Shown: positions 51,239 to 63,200 of the stretch, one piece after another | Layout of the letters: the number at the start of each line of letters is the position of its first letter | Position numbering within the stretch: the first letter of the stretch is position 1 | DNA from: Parapedobacter koreensis | Lineage (GTDB): Bacteria > Bacteroidota > Bacteroidia > Sphingobacteriales > Sphingobacteriaceae | Assembly (NCBI RefSeq): GCF_900109365.1 | Contig: NZ_FNZR01000010.1 | Location: forward strand, 124,001-188,000 | Length of the DNA: 64,000 nucleotides | Reading direction: 5' to 3' | The notes under the pieces: model-generated | Databases searched by the model: none | The model's input: the letters and a program-made list of their open reading frames with translations, nothing else | What the model was told of the DNA's origin: nothing | Position numbers and translations under genes: made by a program

Positions 51239-53197
51239 TTAATTGCCATACACTTCAAATTCCGCAATGGATACTGCCGACCGATTGCTGGTGACGTTGG
51301 CCACTGCGTCTATGCTAAACCGGAAATAATGGGCTTGCACCGCTTTGCCAAAATCGACATACTGCAAGATGGGATTGGCTGCAATATTGGAAAATTCGCC
51401 TCGGGTCACGATCTCCCAGTCGCTTCCATCCATACTCGTTTCAAACACATAGCGGCTTACCAACCCCACTGGATTTCCATCCTGCCGGGGAAGATAGCCG
51501 ATACCGGTAATCGTTTCCAGCTTACCCATGTCTACGCTGATAGGCACGGGCAAGTCTACTTCATTCGTCAGCCAAAACGTCTCCGGCTTACCATCTACAG
51601 CCAATACGGGATCACTCCCACGCAATGGGCCAGCCATGACACGCCACAGCGAACGGTCGGCACGCGTGCGCGCTGCGCCCTGTAAGGCGAAGTCTACCTC
51701 CGCTATTTTGAACAGGCCAAAATCACTCAATGCTACGGCAACCGGTGCAAACAAGCGCAGTCGCAGCCGTTCAGTGGTAACCGGCTCGTCCAACTGGATA
51801 AGCCTGCTGGCACCGATGCTTGTGGCCATGGCCAATGGCTGCCAGGAGCCGTCCTGCCAAACATCCACCCATGCGCTGTCGAGCCGTTGCCCCAGCTTGA
51901 TGTTTTCACGCAGGCGTATGAGGTCAAAAGTGGTTTCCGCTTTTAATTCAATGATCAATTCGGGCTGGGTCACGTCATCATCCGTAGCCCAGTAGCTATA
52001 GCGGTCGTCATTCAGCAGGTTAGCCGGGCCAAAATACTTTTTGTTGCCTTTCCGGATGTTGGATGCATCAAATGATGCACCGAAAGCCAAGTTTTCAGCA
52101 AAGGTTTTGGTCAATTTTTCGCCAAACCCTTTTAAGGATGCCACATCATTGGGATGCAACAACCCCTCCGTATTAGGGGCCAAGCCCAGGTTGAACGCCG
52201 CACCCCGGCCTACACTGTTGAGATAAAGATCAAAAAGTTGGTCGGGGGTTTTTACCTGATCGTCTTGCTCGGGATGGTAAAACCATCCCGGACGGTGCGG
52301 CACGTCACACTCCGCAGGAATCCAATACTTACCATCACGCTGCCCGCTACCGAGAAACTGCCCATCAATATGACCGGGGGCAGGTTTGCCACCGTCAGGT
52401 GCAACAGGTGTAAACGTAGCCCACGACGTCTCCGCAGCGATGCCCTTCTCATTGCCCACCCATCGTACATCTGGGCCGATATCGCTAAAAATCACCGCCG
52501 TGGGTTGCATCTCCCGAGTAATAGGCCAGGTTTTTTCCTCCCATTCATAATAAGTAGCGCGGTCGATGCGGCGAGTTTCGTTGGCCCCGCCGTAGTAACC
52601 ATCACCGCCATTGGCACCATCGTGCCAACTGGTAAACAGTTCCCCGTAATTGCTATACAATTCGCGCAACTGTTCGCGGTAGGCATCTGCATACTCCGGA
52701 TTTCCGTATTGCGGATGATTGCGATCCCATGCCGATACATATACACCGAATTGGAGTCCCTGCTTTCGCGCCGCATCTGCAAATTCCTTGACCATATTTC
52801 CCTTGCCATCACGCCAAGGGCTATTAGCAATGTTATAATCCGTGGTCTTTGTTGGCCACAGACAAAATCCGTCATGATGCTTGGCCACAGATATCAGCCC
52901 CTTGAATCCGCCGGCTTTTGCCGCGGCGGCAATTTGATTGGCATCAAAACGCGGCGGATTGAACAGGCTCGCGGAAGCATCCCCAAATCCCCATTCTTTA
53001 TTTTGAAAAGTAGTAGGTGTAAAATGGATAAGGCAATATAACTCCATCTCATGCCAGTTTAATTGCGCCGTTGTGGGTATTGGACCATAAGGGGTAGGCT
53101 CGTCTTGCAAATGGTCCTCTGTCGAGTTGCACCTTGTCAGGCTGGCAACGGATACCACTCCCAATACTGCAAGATTTATAACGTGGCGAAACATCAT
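51239..53197 (-). CDS. GH29 alpha-L-fucosidase with F5/8 type C domains
   Basis: A 652-residue secreted enzyme. The N-terminal ~350 residues form the GH29 TIM barrel: HFTPTTFQNKEWGFGD, SVAKHHDGFCLWP, and ELFTSWHDGANGG, where the Asp is the probable nucleophile. The C-terminal part has beta-sandwich regions of the F5/8 type C (discoidin) type, ending IAEFEVYG, probably for carbohydrate binding. The signal ends with SLTRC, a poor lipobox. It would remove alpha-1,3/1,4-linked fucose in periplasm or at the surface. It lies upstream of GH95 with no gap, so both are translated together. Confidence 0.88.
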   Translation of the reverse strand: MMFRHVINLAVLGVVSVASLTRCNSTEDHLQDEPTPYGPIPTTAQLNWHEMELYCLIHFTPTTFQNKEWGFGDASASLFNPPRFDANQIAAAAKAGGFKGLISVAKHHDGFCLWPTKTTDYNIANSPWRDGKGNMVKEFADAARKQGLQFGVYVSAWDRNHPQYGNPEYADAYREQLRELYSNYGELFTSWHDGANGGDGYYGGANETRRIDRATYYEWEEKTWPITREMQPTAVIFSDIGPDVRWVGNEKGIAAETSWATFTPVAPDGGKPAPGHIDGQFLGSGQRDGKYWIPAECDVPHRPGWFYHPEQDDQVKTPDQLFDLYLNSVGRGAAFNLGLAPNTEGLLHPNDVASLKGFGEKLTKTFAENLAFGASFDASNIRKGNKKYFGPANLLNDDRYSYWATDDDVTQPELIIELKAETTFDLIRLRENIKLGQRLDSAWVDVWQDGSWQPLAMATSIGASRLIQLDEPVTTERLRLRLFAPVAVALSDFGLFKIAEVDFALQGAARTRADRSLWRVMAGPLRGSDPVLAVDGKPETFWLTNEVDLPVPISVDMGKLETITGIGYLPRQDGNPVGLVSRYVFETSMDGSDWEIVTRGEFSNIAANPILQYVDFGKAVQAHYFRFSIDAVANVTSNRSAVSIAEFEVYGN

Positions 53198-53223
53198 GCT
53201 AACTTTGGTTTATATTCAGGAAG

Positions 53224-53231
53224 TAAAGATA
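53224..53231 (-). promoter_or_regulatory. Possible promoter of fucosidase operon
   Basis: TATCTTTA on the minus strand, one mismatch from TAnnTTTG, 26 nt before the ATG at 53197. Confidence 0.35.
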
Positions 53232-53393
53232 AATCTTTCTCCAATAGTTCGCCGCTGATGCAAAAATAATTTAGTATATGGCTAACCAACTTGAATGCCC
53301 GTAGTTTCTCTTTTTTATAACCAAAAGCACCGACTATAAATTTTAACTATAAGCCATCATTATAAATGATTTAGATTATTGCTTATTTCCATG

Positions 53394-53401
53394 TATTTTT
53401 G
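53394..53401 (+). promoter_or_regulatory. Promoter -7 element of katG
   Basis: TATTTTTG matches TAnnTTTG; TTAG lies 19 nt upstream at the -33 position. The katG ATG is 53 nt downstream. Confidence 0.45.
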
Positions 53402-53442
53402 ATAGCACCATTACGGTAACCAACTGGATTAAACAACTATAA

Positions 53443-55746
<2,304 letters not shown>

Positions 55747-55767
55747 TCCACTGTTTATTGGATGTCC

Positions 55768-55803
55768 AAAGGGGCGGTTTCTTTAATAGACCGCCTCTTT
55801 TTA
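55768..55803 (+). terminator. Terminator of katG
   Basis: A GGCGGT/ACCGCC hairpin (55773-55778 with 55790-55795), extended by the pairing of AAAGG with the tail, followed by a T-rich run. Confidence 0.75.
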
Positions 55804-55841
55804 GTATATTGAGCCCGTAAACATTTCAATCCGATACGCAA

Positions 55842-56573
55842 ATGATACCGCTGCAGCTAAATTATGCGAGCTTCTTGATGACAATGCTCACTTTATGCGT
55901 GTTATTCCTCCCTCAATTTTCCCTAGCGCAAGACCATGTGTTTGGCAGCTGGACCGCTTGGTTCAATAATGTGCGATTCAACCATAAATGGGGAATGAAC
56001 AATGATATACAGCTTCGCGGGGGAAGGGATTGGACCACCAACTCCCTCTTGCTGGTCAGGCCCGGTGTTAATTACTATGTAAACGCACAACAAACCGCCT
56101 CATTGGGTTACGCTACCACATTGGTCACGAATGAATTGGCAGCAAACAGCCGCAGGATTACCGAACACCGTATATGGCAACAATACATTATCAATAGTCC
56201 AATGCTGAATATCCCGGTACAGCACCGGTTTCGACTTGAACAGCGTTTCTTGCAACGACCAGACGAGAAGGCGTTTGCCAAACGCGCAAGGTACTTCATC
56301 CGGGGCATTATCCCAGTAAGCCAGCCACTGAAAACATCATTCCATCGGGGGCTATTCATGTCGCTCCAAAATGAGCTTTTCTTCAATATTCATAACCAAA
56401 AAGCGCTCAACGGCCGGTTCTTTGATCAAAACCGTGCTTATGCATCGCTCGGCTTCCGGTTTTCAGGAAAATATGATTTGGAAGCCGGATATATGAATCA
56501 ATTCTTGCTTAGAAACACCACGCCAAATAGCATGACCCATATCTTTCAGCTTGCTGGCTATACGCGGCTGTAA
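55842..56573 (+). CDS. DUF2490 family outer-membrane protein
   Basis: A 243-residue secreted beta-barrel protein with a signal peptide (about 29 residues). The sequence GSWTAWFNNVRFNHKWGMN and the RITEHRIWQQYI segment are typical of DUF2490, as is the final strand SMTHIFQLAGYTRL. Function unknown; often a small outer-membrane barrel. No partner gene is evident. Confidence 0.85.
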   Translation: MIPLQLNYASFLMTMLTLCVLFLPQFSLAQDHVFGSWTAWFNNVRFNHKWGMNNDIQLRGGRDWTTNSLLLVRPGVNYYVNAQQTASLGYATTLVTNELAANSRRITEHRIWQQYIINSPMLNIPVQHRFRLEQRFLQRPDEKAFAKRARYFIRGIIPVSQPLKTSFHRGLFMSLQNELFFNIHNQKALNGRFFDQNRAYASLGFRFSGKYDLEAGYMNQFLLRNTTPNSMTHIFQLAGYTRL

Positions 56574-56654
56574 AATATTCAGCTATTAATCAGCCAATTA
56601 CAACGATATCGAAAAATATTATTAATAAAATCTACTTGTTTAATAGACTTTATA

Positions 56655-56662
56655 TATATTTG
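56655..56662 (+). promoter_or_regulatory. Promoter -7 element of the cobA leader
   Basis: TATATTTG matches TAnnTTTG and lies 4 nt before ATG 56667 of the leader ORF, so transcription should begin at about that ATG. Confidence 0.55.
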
Positions 56663-56666
56663 TCCC

Positions 56667-56750
56667 ATGCACAAGACAAACCAGCATAAGGCTATTTCGG
56701 GTTATACCATGCACACATGTGCTAAGGCCATGTGTTATAGGCACCGTTGA
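56667..56750 (+). CDS. Putative 27-aa leader peptide of cobA (Cys/His/Met-containing)
   Basis: Twenty-seven codons from an ATG only 4 nt behind a -7 element. The product has two Cys (codons 18 and 23, in THTCAK-like and AMCYRHR context), four His and three Met. Its TGA (56748-56750) overlaps an RNA segment that can pair with the terminator's 5' arm. This is the arrangement of a classical attenuator leader. Translation is not proven. Confidence 0.5.
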   Translation: MHKTNQHKAISGYTMHTCAKAMCYRHR

Positions 56751-56780
56751 AGAAGCTTTACGCTGACTGCAAAGACACAG

Positions 56781-56820
56781 AAAAGCCTCTTCGACACGAG
56801 CAATATCGAAGAGGCTTTTT
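56781..56820 (+). terminator. Attenuator terminator in the cobA leader
   Basis: A 14-bp perfect stem (56781-56794 with 56806-56819) ending in a five-T run, 35 bp before the cobA ATG. The 5' arm can instead pair with 56749-56759, forming an antiterminator. An ordinary terminator of an upstream transcript is the alternative. Confidence 0.75.
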
Positions 56821-56854
56821 AATTAAACAAAAACATTTAAAAATAGGACAAGAG

Positions 56855-57661
56855 ATGGCAATAGAAGCAGCGGTGGAAAAACAACATGTCGACCCAAAAA
56901 TCACCCTTGTGGGGGCAGGGCCCGGCGATCCCGATCTCATCAGCTTCAAGGGAATCAAAGCACTAAAACAAGCGAATGTCATTTTATATGACGCATTGGT
57001 AGATGAGCGGTTATTGGAGTACGCCCCACAAGAAGCTATCAAGGTTTATGTAGGCAATCCTTCGGGTGATGAAAATTTCTCACAGGACGTGGTCAACCAA
57101 TTAATGGTGGACTATGCCCTGAACTTCGGTCATGTCGTAAGGCTCAAGGGAGGCGATCTGTTCGTTTTCGGCCGGGGCTATGAGGAGCTGGACTACGCGG
57201 CTTCATATAGCATTGAAACGGCTATCGTGCCGGGCATTTCCAGCGCCATATCTGTACCGGGGCTGCAAGGCATTCCGGTCACACACGGCGGCTTGAGCGA
57301 GAGCCTGTGGATACTCTCCGGCACGGATACTCAAGGCAACCTATCGCCTGAATTGAAAGATGCCGCCCGGAGCAAAGCTACGGTAGTCGTACTGCTTGGT
57401 TTTGATAAACTGCCCGAAATCGCAGCCATCTACCAAAACGTCGGCAAAGGAGGGCTGCCTGCCGCCGTCATTCAGAATGGTTCCATGAGCAATGAAAAGA
57501 CTGCTGTTGGATTGGTCAATACCATTGTAGAAGTGGCTGAAGAAAAAGGTATCGACAACACAGGACCTGTATTGCTGGTCTTCGGTTCGGCCGTAGCATT
57601 GCATCATGATTTTCAACGCATCAAGCAGTTTTTCGAACAGCATGAATACGGTGATCAATAA
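56855..57661 (+). CDS. cobA: Uroporphyrinogen-III C-methyltransferase
   Basis: A 268-residue SUMT. It uses SAM to methylate uroporphyrinogen III at C2 and C7, giving precorrin-2 for siroheme or cobalamin. The signature is ITLVGAGPGDPDLIS; VVRLKGGDLFVFGRG, VPGISSAISVPGLQGIPVTHGG and the C-terminal VLLVFGSAVAL are present. ATG 56855 follows the leader terminator. As a stand-alone SUMT without a dehydrogenase/ferrochelatase domain it needs partners encoded elsewhere. Siroheme serves sulfite reductase, which makes Cys-responsive control sensible. Confidence 0.92.
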   Translation: MAIEAAVEKQHVDPKITLVGAGPGDPDLISFKGIKALKQANVILYDALVDERLLEYAPQEAIKVYVGNPSGDENFSQDVVNQLMVDYALNFGHVVRLKGGDLFVFGRGYEELDYAASYSIETAIVPGISSAISVPGLQGIPVTHGGLSESLWILSGTDTQGNLSPELKDAARSKATVVVLLGFDKLPEIAAIYQNVGKGGLPAAVIQNGSMSNEKTAVGLVNTIVEVAEEKGIDNTGPVLLVFGSAVALHHDFQRIKQFFEQHEYGDQ

Positions 57662-57720
57662 CGAATTGTTTAAAATTTCTCTCTCTTCAATATATTAGGT
57701 TTACAATTGGGTTAGTAAGT

Positions 57721-57758
57721 AAGGAGTGCCTGCCCACCAGGTGCTCCTGCTTTTTTTT
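57721..57758 (+). terminator. Terminator of cobA
   Basis: GGAG (57723-57726) pairs with CTCC (57744-57747) and the inner CCTG with CAGG; a run of eight T follows. Confidence 0.7.
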
Positions 57759-57759
57759 G

Positions 57760-58006
57760 ATTCGCCGAGTCAATAGCCCCTAAAATCGATCTACTACACC
57801 ACAAAAGCCCATTTAACACCCGTTGCACAACAATTTCGTTGATTATTTTATCAAAAATATATTAAAAAATACCAAAAAATATATTATTTACAACAAATTA
57901 TCTCATAAATTTCATTATTTATCATCATAAAATTCATAATAAACAATTTTTTGCTTAAAATTGTTAAGAAAAAAGCTATTTCTACCCTCCAAAATCATCA
58001 TTTTAT
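57760..58006. other. AT-rich intergenic region before the sigma factor
   Basis: About 250 bases with no gene, very AT-rich (runs such as AAATATATTA). Probably the promoter region of the sigma-factor gene; no clear TAnnTTTG element was identified. Confidence 0.4.
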
Positions 58007-58591
58007 ATGAGTCAATATGATTTACACAGCGATTTTGAACTAGCAGACTTATTGAACCAAAGCGATGAACATGCTTTCAGGCATCTATATGATAAATACT
58101 GGGAGAAACTATATATAATCGCCAGCAACCGCCTAAATGATACCGTGGAAGGGGAAGAGGTCGTACAGGATGTCTTTTTAAACCTGTGGAAGAAAAGACA
58201 ATCCTTCCGGTTGACCCGGGGATTTAAAAACTATTTCGCGGTAGCTTTAAAATATGAGGTCATCAATCGACGGGCAAAAAGGGTAAAAAACCATGAATTT
58301 CAGCAGCTGCTTGATGATAGTTATGATGATCATATCGCAACGGAAGATTTTCACCGATTTGACCTCGAATTGCTCGAGACACAATTGGAATACCGGATCA
58401 ATCAGTTACCCACGAAATGCCGGACAGTCTTTACAATGAGCCGCCAATCCGCTTTGACCAACAAACAGATTAGCGAAACACTCCAAATTTCTGAGAAAGC
58501 TGTTGAAAAACACATCACGCATGCTATAAAATTCCTAAAACACCACCTAAGCCACTACTTCACAATCATTTTTACATTGGTATTTGGATAA
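58007..58591 (+). CDS. ECF RNA polymerase sigma factor (Bacteroidota FecI-like)
   Basis: A 194-residue sigma-70 family protein with region 2 (HAFRHLYDKYWEKLY ... EEVVQDVFLNLWKKR) and region 4 (LTNKQISETLQISEKAVEKHITHAIKFL), of the group expanded in Bacteroidota. It should be held inactive by the FecR-like anti-sigma encoded 246 bp downstream and drive susC/susD. The C-terminus is hydrophobic, unusual for a soluble sigma factor. Confidence 0.92.
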   Translation: MSQYDLHSDFELADLLNQSDEHAFRHLYDKYWEKLYIIASNRLNDTVEGEEVVQDVFLNLWKKRQSFRLTRGFKNYFAVALKYEVINRRAKRVKNHEFQQLLDDSYDDHIATEDFHRFDLELLETQLEYRINQLPTKCRTVFTMSRQSALTNKQISETLQISEKAVEKHITHAIKFLKHHLSHYFTIIFTLVFG

Positions 58592-58837
58592 AATCACAAA
58601 AATCACAAGGAAACTTAAAAATTATTACAAAAAAATCAAAATAAAGGTAGGGATAGGCCGACTTTAAATGGCTATTATAACGAACAACGTGCTTTTGTGC
58701 CGTAGATATCGCAAATGACGGCAGGACATGAATCGGTCGCTTTTCCACAGCATAAAGGATACCTGCCTTGCGATCACGTTGCCGCATAACGCTTTCGTTT
58801 CAGTGAGCAATACTGTTTCGTCAACTAACTAATAAAA

Positions 58838-60046
58838 ATGTCTTATCAGGAGTCAAGAATCAATTTCTTAGCTAAAAAGTGGATCGCCGGAAAAATCACC
58901 GAAAAGGAAAAGCTTGAATTTGAAGCATGGTACAACGCCATTGATGATGCGCAGCCTGCAGTTGACTTCATCGCTGCAAAAGAAGCGCTCAAACGAAGGA
59001 TTCTCTCCAAAATAGAAGCCGGAATGCAACCCCCAGACCGCCGTCCACACCTATTTTCCACACCGGTATTCCGCATTGGTATCGCGGCAGCCAGCATTGT
59101 TGCCGTGCTAAGTTTTGCAGGCATACTACGGTATCGCAATAATCAAATTATACCCTTGGAAGGAAAGCGTTCTCTTGCCGAAAACGAACCAATCAAACAA
59201 CATGATGTACTGCCCGGCAGCGATAAAGCGATTCTGATCTTGGGCAACGGCAGACGGATGTTGCTGGCAAACGAGGAAGCAATCATTTCGACCGAAATGG
59301 GGAAAAACAAAATCATGACAACCCATGGAAAGCTGATTTTTGAGTCCGGAAAATTGCCAGACAGCACTTCACTAAAAATCACTTATAACACTATCTTGAC
59401 GCCCAGTAGCGCACAATTCCAAGTCGTGCTACCGGACGGGAGCCGTGTGTGGTTAAATGCGGAATCCAGCCTGAAATTCCCGGATCGCTTTATAGGAAAA
59501 AAAAGACGGGTTGAACTTTCCGGTGAAGGATACTTCGAGGTGGCACAAGACCCATCAAAACCATTTGAAGTAATCACCGATGGGCAAAAAATAGAAGTCC
59601 TGGGAACCCACTTCAACATCAATGCGTACCCGAATGAACAGGAGATCAGGACGACCTTACTCGAAGGAAAAGTCCGGTTGATAGCAGGTAATAATAGTGT
59701 ATACATGCGGCCTGGGCAAGAAGGTGTCTCTTCAACGGATCCGAAGACCTCCAACCAGATTATTCTTCGGGAATCAGACGTCAAACAGACCATCGCATGG
59801 AAAAATGGGCGCTTCCATTTCAAGGATGCCGATATCGGAACCATCATGCGTTCCATCGCCCGATGGTATGATGTCGCGATTAACTATCCGGATGGAAACT
59901 CAAAAAAAACGTTCTCCGGGAGTATATATCGAAGTGCAACACTTCAAGAAGCATTGAAGATATTGAATTATTCCGGCATCAATGCAACCTTGAAAAATTC
60001 AGCAGACTCCTCGAAAAAGGGCGAAATCATTGTTTATCCAAACTAA
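58838..60046 (+). CDS. FecR-family anti-sigma factor
   Basis: A 402-residue protein: a cytoplasmic N-terminus (about 75 residues) binding sigma, one membrane helix (VFRIGIAAASIVAVLSFAGIL, about 80-97), the periplasmic FecR domain (LPDGSRVWLNAESSLKFPDRF ... GEGYFEVAQDPSKPFEV), and a C-terminal DUF4974-like domain (GRFHFKDADIGTIMRSIARWYDV). The C-terminal domain contacts the STN domain of the partner receptor. It transmits substrate binding at SusC to the sigma factor. Confidence 0.92.
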   Translation: MSYQESRINFLAKKWIAGKITEKEKLEFEAWYNAIDDAQPAVDFIAAKEALKRRILSKIEAGMQPPDRRPHLFSTPVFRIGIAAASIVAVLSFAGILRYRNNQIIPLEGKRSLAENEPIKQHDVLPGSDKAILILGNGRRMLLANEEAIISTEMGKNKIMTTHGKLIFESGKLPDSTSLKITYNTILTPSSAQFQVVLPDGSRVWLNAESSLKFPDRFIGKKRRVELSGEGYFEVAQDPSKPFEVITDGQKIEVLGTHFNINAYPNEQEIRTTLLEGKVRLIAGNNSVYMRPGQEGVSSTDPKTSNQIILRESDVKQTIAWKNGRFHFKDADIGTIMRSIARWYDVAINYPDGNSKKTFSGSIYRSATLQEALKILNYSGINATLKNSADSSKKGEIIVYPN

Positions 60047-60122
60047 GAAAATATAACCGCATGTTTAACCCAAAAATATAGGCCTATGGTAAAAAATTGC
60101 AATTAATACACGATACATCCAT

Positions 60123-60152
60123 AAAAAAAGCAGGAGTCTGATCCACTCCTGC
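60123..60152 (-). terminator. Minus-strand terminator upstream of susC
   Basis: An 8-bp perfect stem (60130-60137 with 60145-60152, loop CTGATCC); on the minus strand it is followed by seven T (60123-60129). On the plus strand no T-tract follows. No minus-strand gene is near, so it would end an antisense transcript. Confidence 0.7.
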
Positions 60153-60228
60153 CTACGTTGGATTAAAAAAATTCCATCATTTATTGCAGCAAATAACAAA
60201 AATTAATAACCCAAACTTTTCAAAGCTA

Positions 60229-63200
60229 ATGAATTATTTCAAAAAAGCTAAGGCTATCGTATTGGCTTTACCGCTTCCATTTCTATTTCTTATTATGAAA
60301 CTGTCCATCGCATTCTTATTGATAGCTGTGATCCAGGTACCCGCCAAGAGTTACAGCCAAGACATCAATCTCAATGTACGTGATATGTCGTTGGAAACCG
60401 TCTTCGCATTGATTGAAGAGCAAAGTGGTTATGTGTTTTTCTATGACGACCAATTAGTCAAAGATCGTAAAATAACTCTAAAGGTAGAACGAGCGTCAAT
60501 TGACAACTTATTAAGCAATCATTTTAAGAACCTCCCTTTAGAATTTACCGTAGTAGGGGATAAAAACATCGTCGTAAAGCAGAAAATCAAGACCACAAGC
60601 ATTCCGATTCAAGACCGACAGGTGCGTGGTCAGGTCACATCGGCTGCAGACGGATCGCCGCTGGTCGGTGTATCGGTATCCGTTCGGGGAACGACCCAGG
60701 GCACACAGACGGACAATGAAGGCAGGTATATCATTACAGCAGCCAATGGAGCTATACTGGTTTTTCGGAGTGTTGGTTTTGCAGAGAAAACAGCAGTGGT
60801 GAGCGCATCGACCGTCAACGTTTCGTTGGAGGAAATACAAAGCGCATTGGACGAGGTTATCGTGGTTGCCTACGGCACCACCACCAAAGCGACTAACGTT
60901 GGGTCGATTGCGCAAGTATCTTCCGAAAATTTTGAAAACAGGCCGTTGACCAATGTCACCGATGCATTGGTTGGCTCGGCTCCGGGTGTCCAGGGTACGA
61001 TTGGCGGTGGTGCTCCCGGAGCAGAAGCCAATATCCGTGTGAGGGGGTTCGGGTCTATATCGGCCTCGAACGCTCCGCTGTATGTCGTCGATGGAATTCC
61101 TTATGATGCCGGCAGTAGTGGCAATTCGGGTATTGTCAATCTCAATCCGGACGATATCGAAAGCATCTCCATATTGAAAGATGCCGCCACCACGGCGCTA
61201 TACGGATCACGAGGGGCTAACGGGGTGATTATGATCACGACTAAAAGCGGCAAATCGGGTGAGAGCAATTTTACTGTAAGTGCCCGCGCGGGTTTCATCA
61301 GCAGAGGCCTGCCTGAATACGATCGCGTTGACGCGTATGAATACTATCCACTGATATGGGAAGCCTATCGCAACAGCTTGGTCCACGGTGCCAACGCGGT
61401 ACCAATCGACGTAGCAAACAGTATTGCATCCGGACAGACCACTTCGTACAACGGCGCAACATATAGCGATATTGTCAGTCAGGTAAGGTATAATCCGTTT
61501 AATGTGAGCGACGAAGAGCTAATGGGAATTGACGGCAGATTAAACCCCAGTGCACGGCTGTTATTCCCGGAAGATCTGGACTGGGCAAAGGCCATTCAAC
61601 GCGGTGGGAAAAGCAGGCAATCCTACGATTTATCTTATGATGGCGGCGCAGGTAAGACCAATTATTTTGCTTCCCTGGGCTACACGGATGACCGTGGATA
61701 TTTACTCAAATCGGACATGAAACGGGTCAATGCGCGTGTCAACATCAACACACAGGCAACGAATTGGTTGAGAACCGGCATCAATTTAACTGGCAGCTAT
61801 CAGGCATCAAATTATGATGCTGCAGGCGGTGGGGGATATATCAACCCGTTCGGTGCAAGCCGTATTATGGCCCCGATTTATCCCGTATATGAGCATGACC
61901 TCGTTACGGGCGAATACCTGCTGAATGAGGACGGCAGTAGGCAGTACAGCTTTGGCGATTACCGTCCTTATGGGGGCGGCAGACACGCGATTTGGGAAAA
62001 CGAAATGGATGTAAGGAAAGAGCAACGAACGGTCGTCGGTGCCAGATCGTTTCTGGAAGCGCAGATTCTGCCACAACTGAAAGCAGCAACTAATTTCGGC
62101 GTCGACATCCAGGACAGGCATAATCGCACTTACCAAAATCCGATTATCGGTGATGGTGCCCCCGGAGGCCGGGCTTCCCATAATTTTTACCGGATAACAA
62201 GTTATACCTGGAATCAAACACTGGAATATACGCAGTCGTTTGGCCAGCATAATGTAGGTATGCTCGTAGGACACGAAAACTACGCCTATAAGTACAATAA
62301 CCTGTCTGGTGGTCGCCAAGACATGGTGGTAGATGGTATCTTGGAACTGCCAAATTTTGCAACCATCACATCGGTCAACTCCCGGGAGGACAATTCTACC
62401 ATAGAGAGTTATTTCGCGCGCGCGAGTTATGACTTTGACGAGAAATATGTGCTGAATGCCTCCGCGCGTAGAGACGGTAATTCCAAATTCCACCCGAATG
62501 TACGCTGGGCGACGTTCTGGTCAGTGGGTGGCGCATATAACATCAGCAAAGAAGACTTCTTTACTACACCTTGGGTTGATAACTTAAAGATAAGAGCTTC
62601 CTATGGCACGGTCGGTAATGATGGCGGACTCGACTACTATCCCTATCAAGCACTCTACGGGTTCCGCAACAACACCACCACGCCTGGATTTGCACAGGAA
62701 TCCTTACAAAATGACAGTTTAACCTGGGAAACCGGCAAAAATTTTGACCTCGGCATTGATTTCTCCTTGTTTAAAAACAGGCTTTCGGGTTCCATAGAAT
62801 ATTTCGACAGGGTAACAGACGGATTGATCTTCGGCGTCCCTGTACCGTTGATGAACGGTGGCGTTGTCAGCAGTAGCCCTTACTTTCACGAGATAAACAT
62901 GAATATCGGATCGCTCTATAACCGCGGTATTGAGGGATCATTGACAGCAAATATTGTCCGCAGTGAAAACTTTAGCTATTCGACAACCTTGAATGTGACC
63001 ACCTTCAAGAACGAGATCACGGTCATGCCGGATGGCCAACCGTTGATCCAATCCGGTAATCATGCCTACAGTGTAGGGCATTCCATCTATGATTTTTACT
63101 TGCGGGAGTTCTATGGGGTCGATCCGGACAATGGCGATGCCTTGTACAGAACCAATAGGGAAACCAGCAATACAAGAATCATCAATAATGATACCGTCAC

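Noticed and set aside
52154-53041. Plus-strand frame opposite the GH29 gene
   Set aside because: Shadow of the fucosidase; no domain evidence.
53200-53207. TAACTTTG on the plus strand as katG promoter
   Set aside because: It would give a 240-nt leader; the element at 53394 is nearer to katG with a better position.
61807-62493. Minus-strand frame inside susC
   Set aside because: Shadow of the SusC barrel; no start signals or family features.
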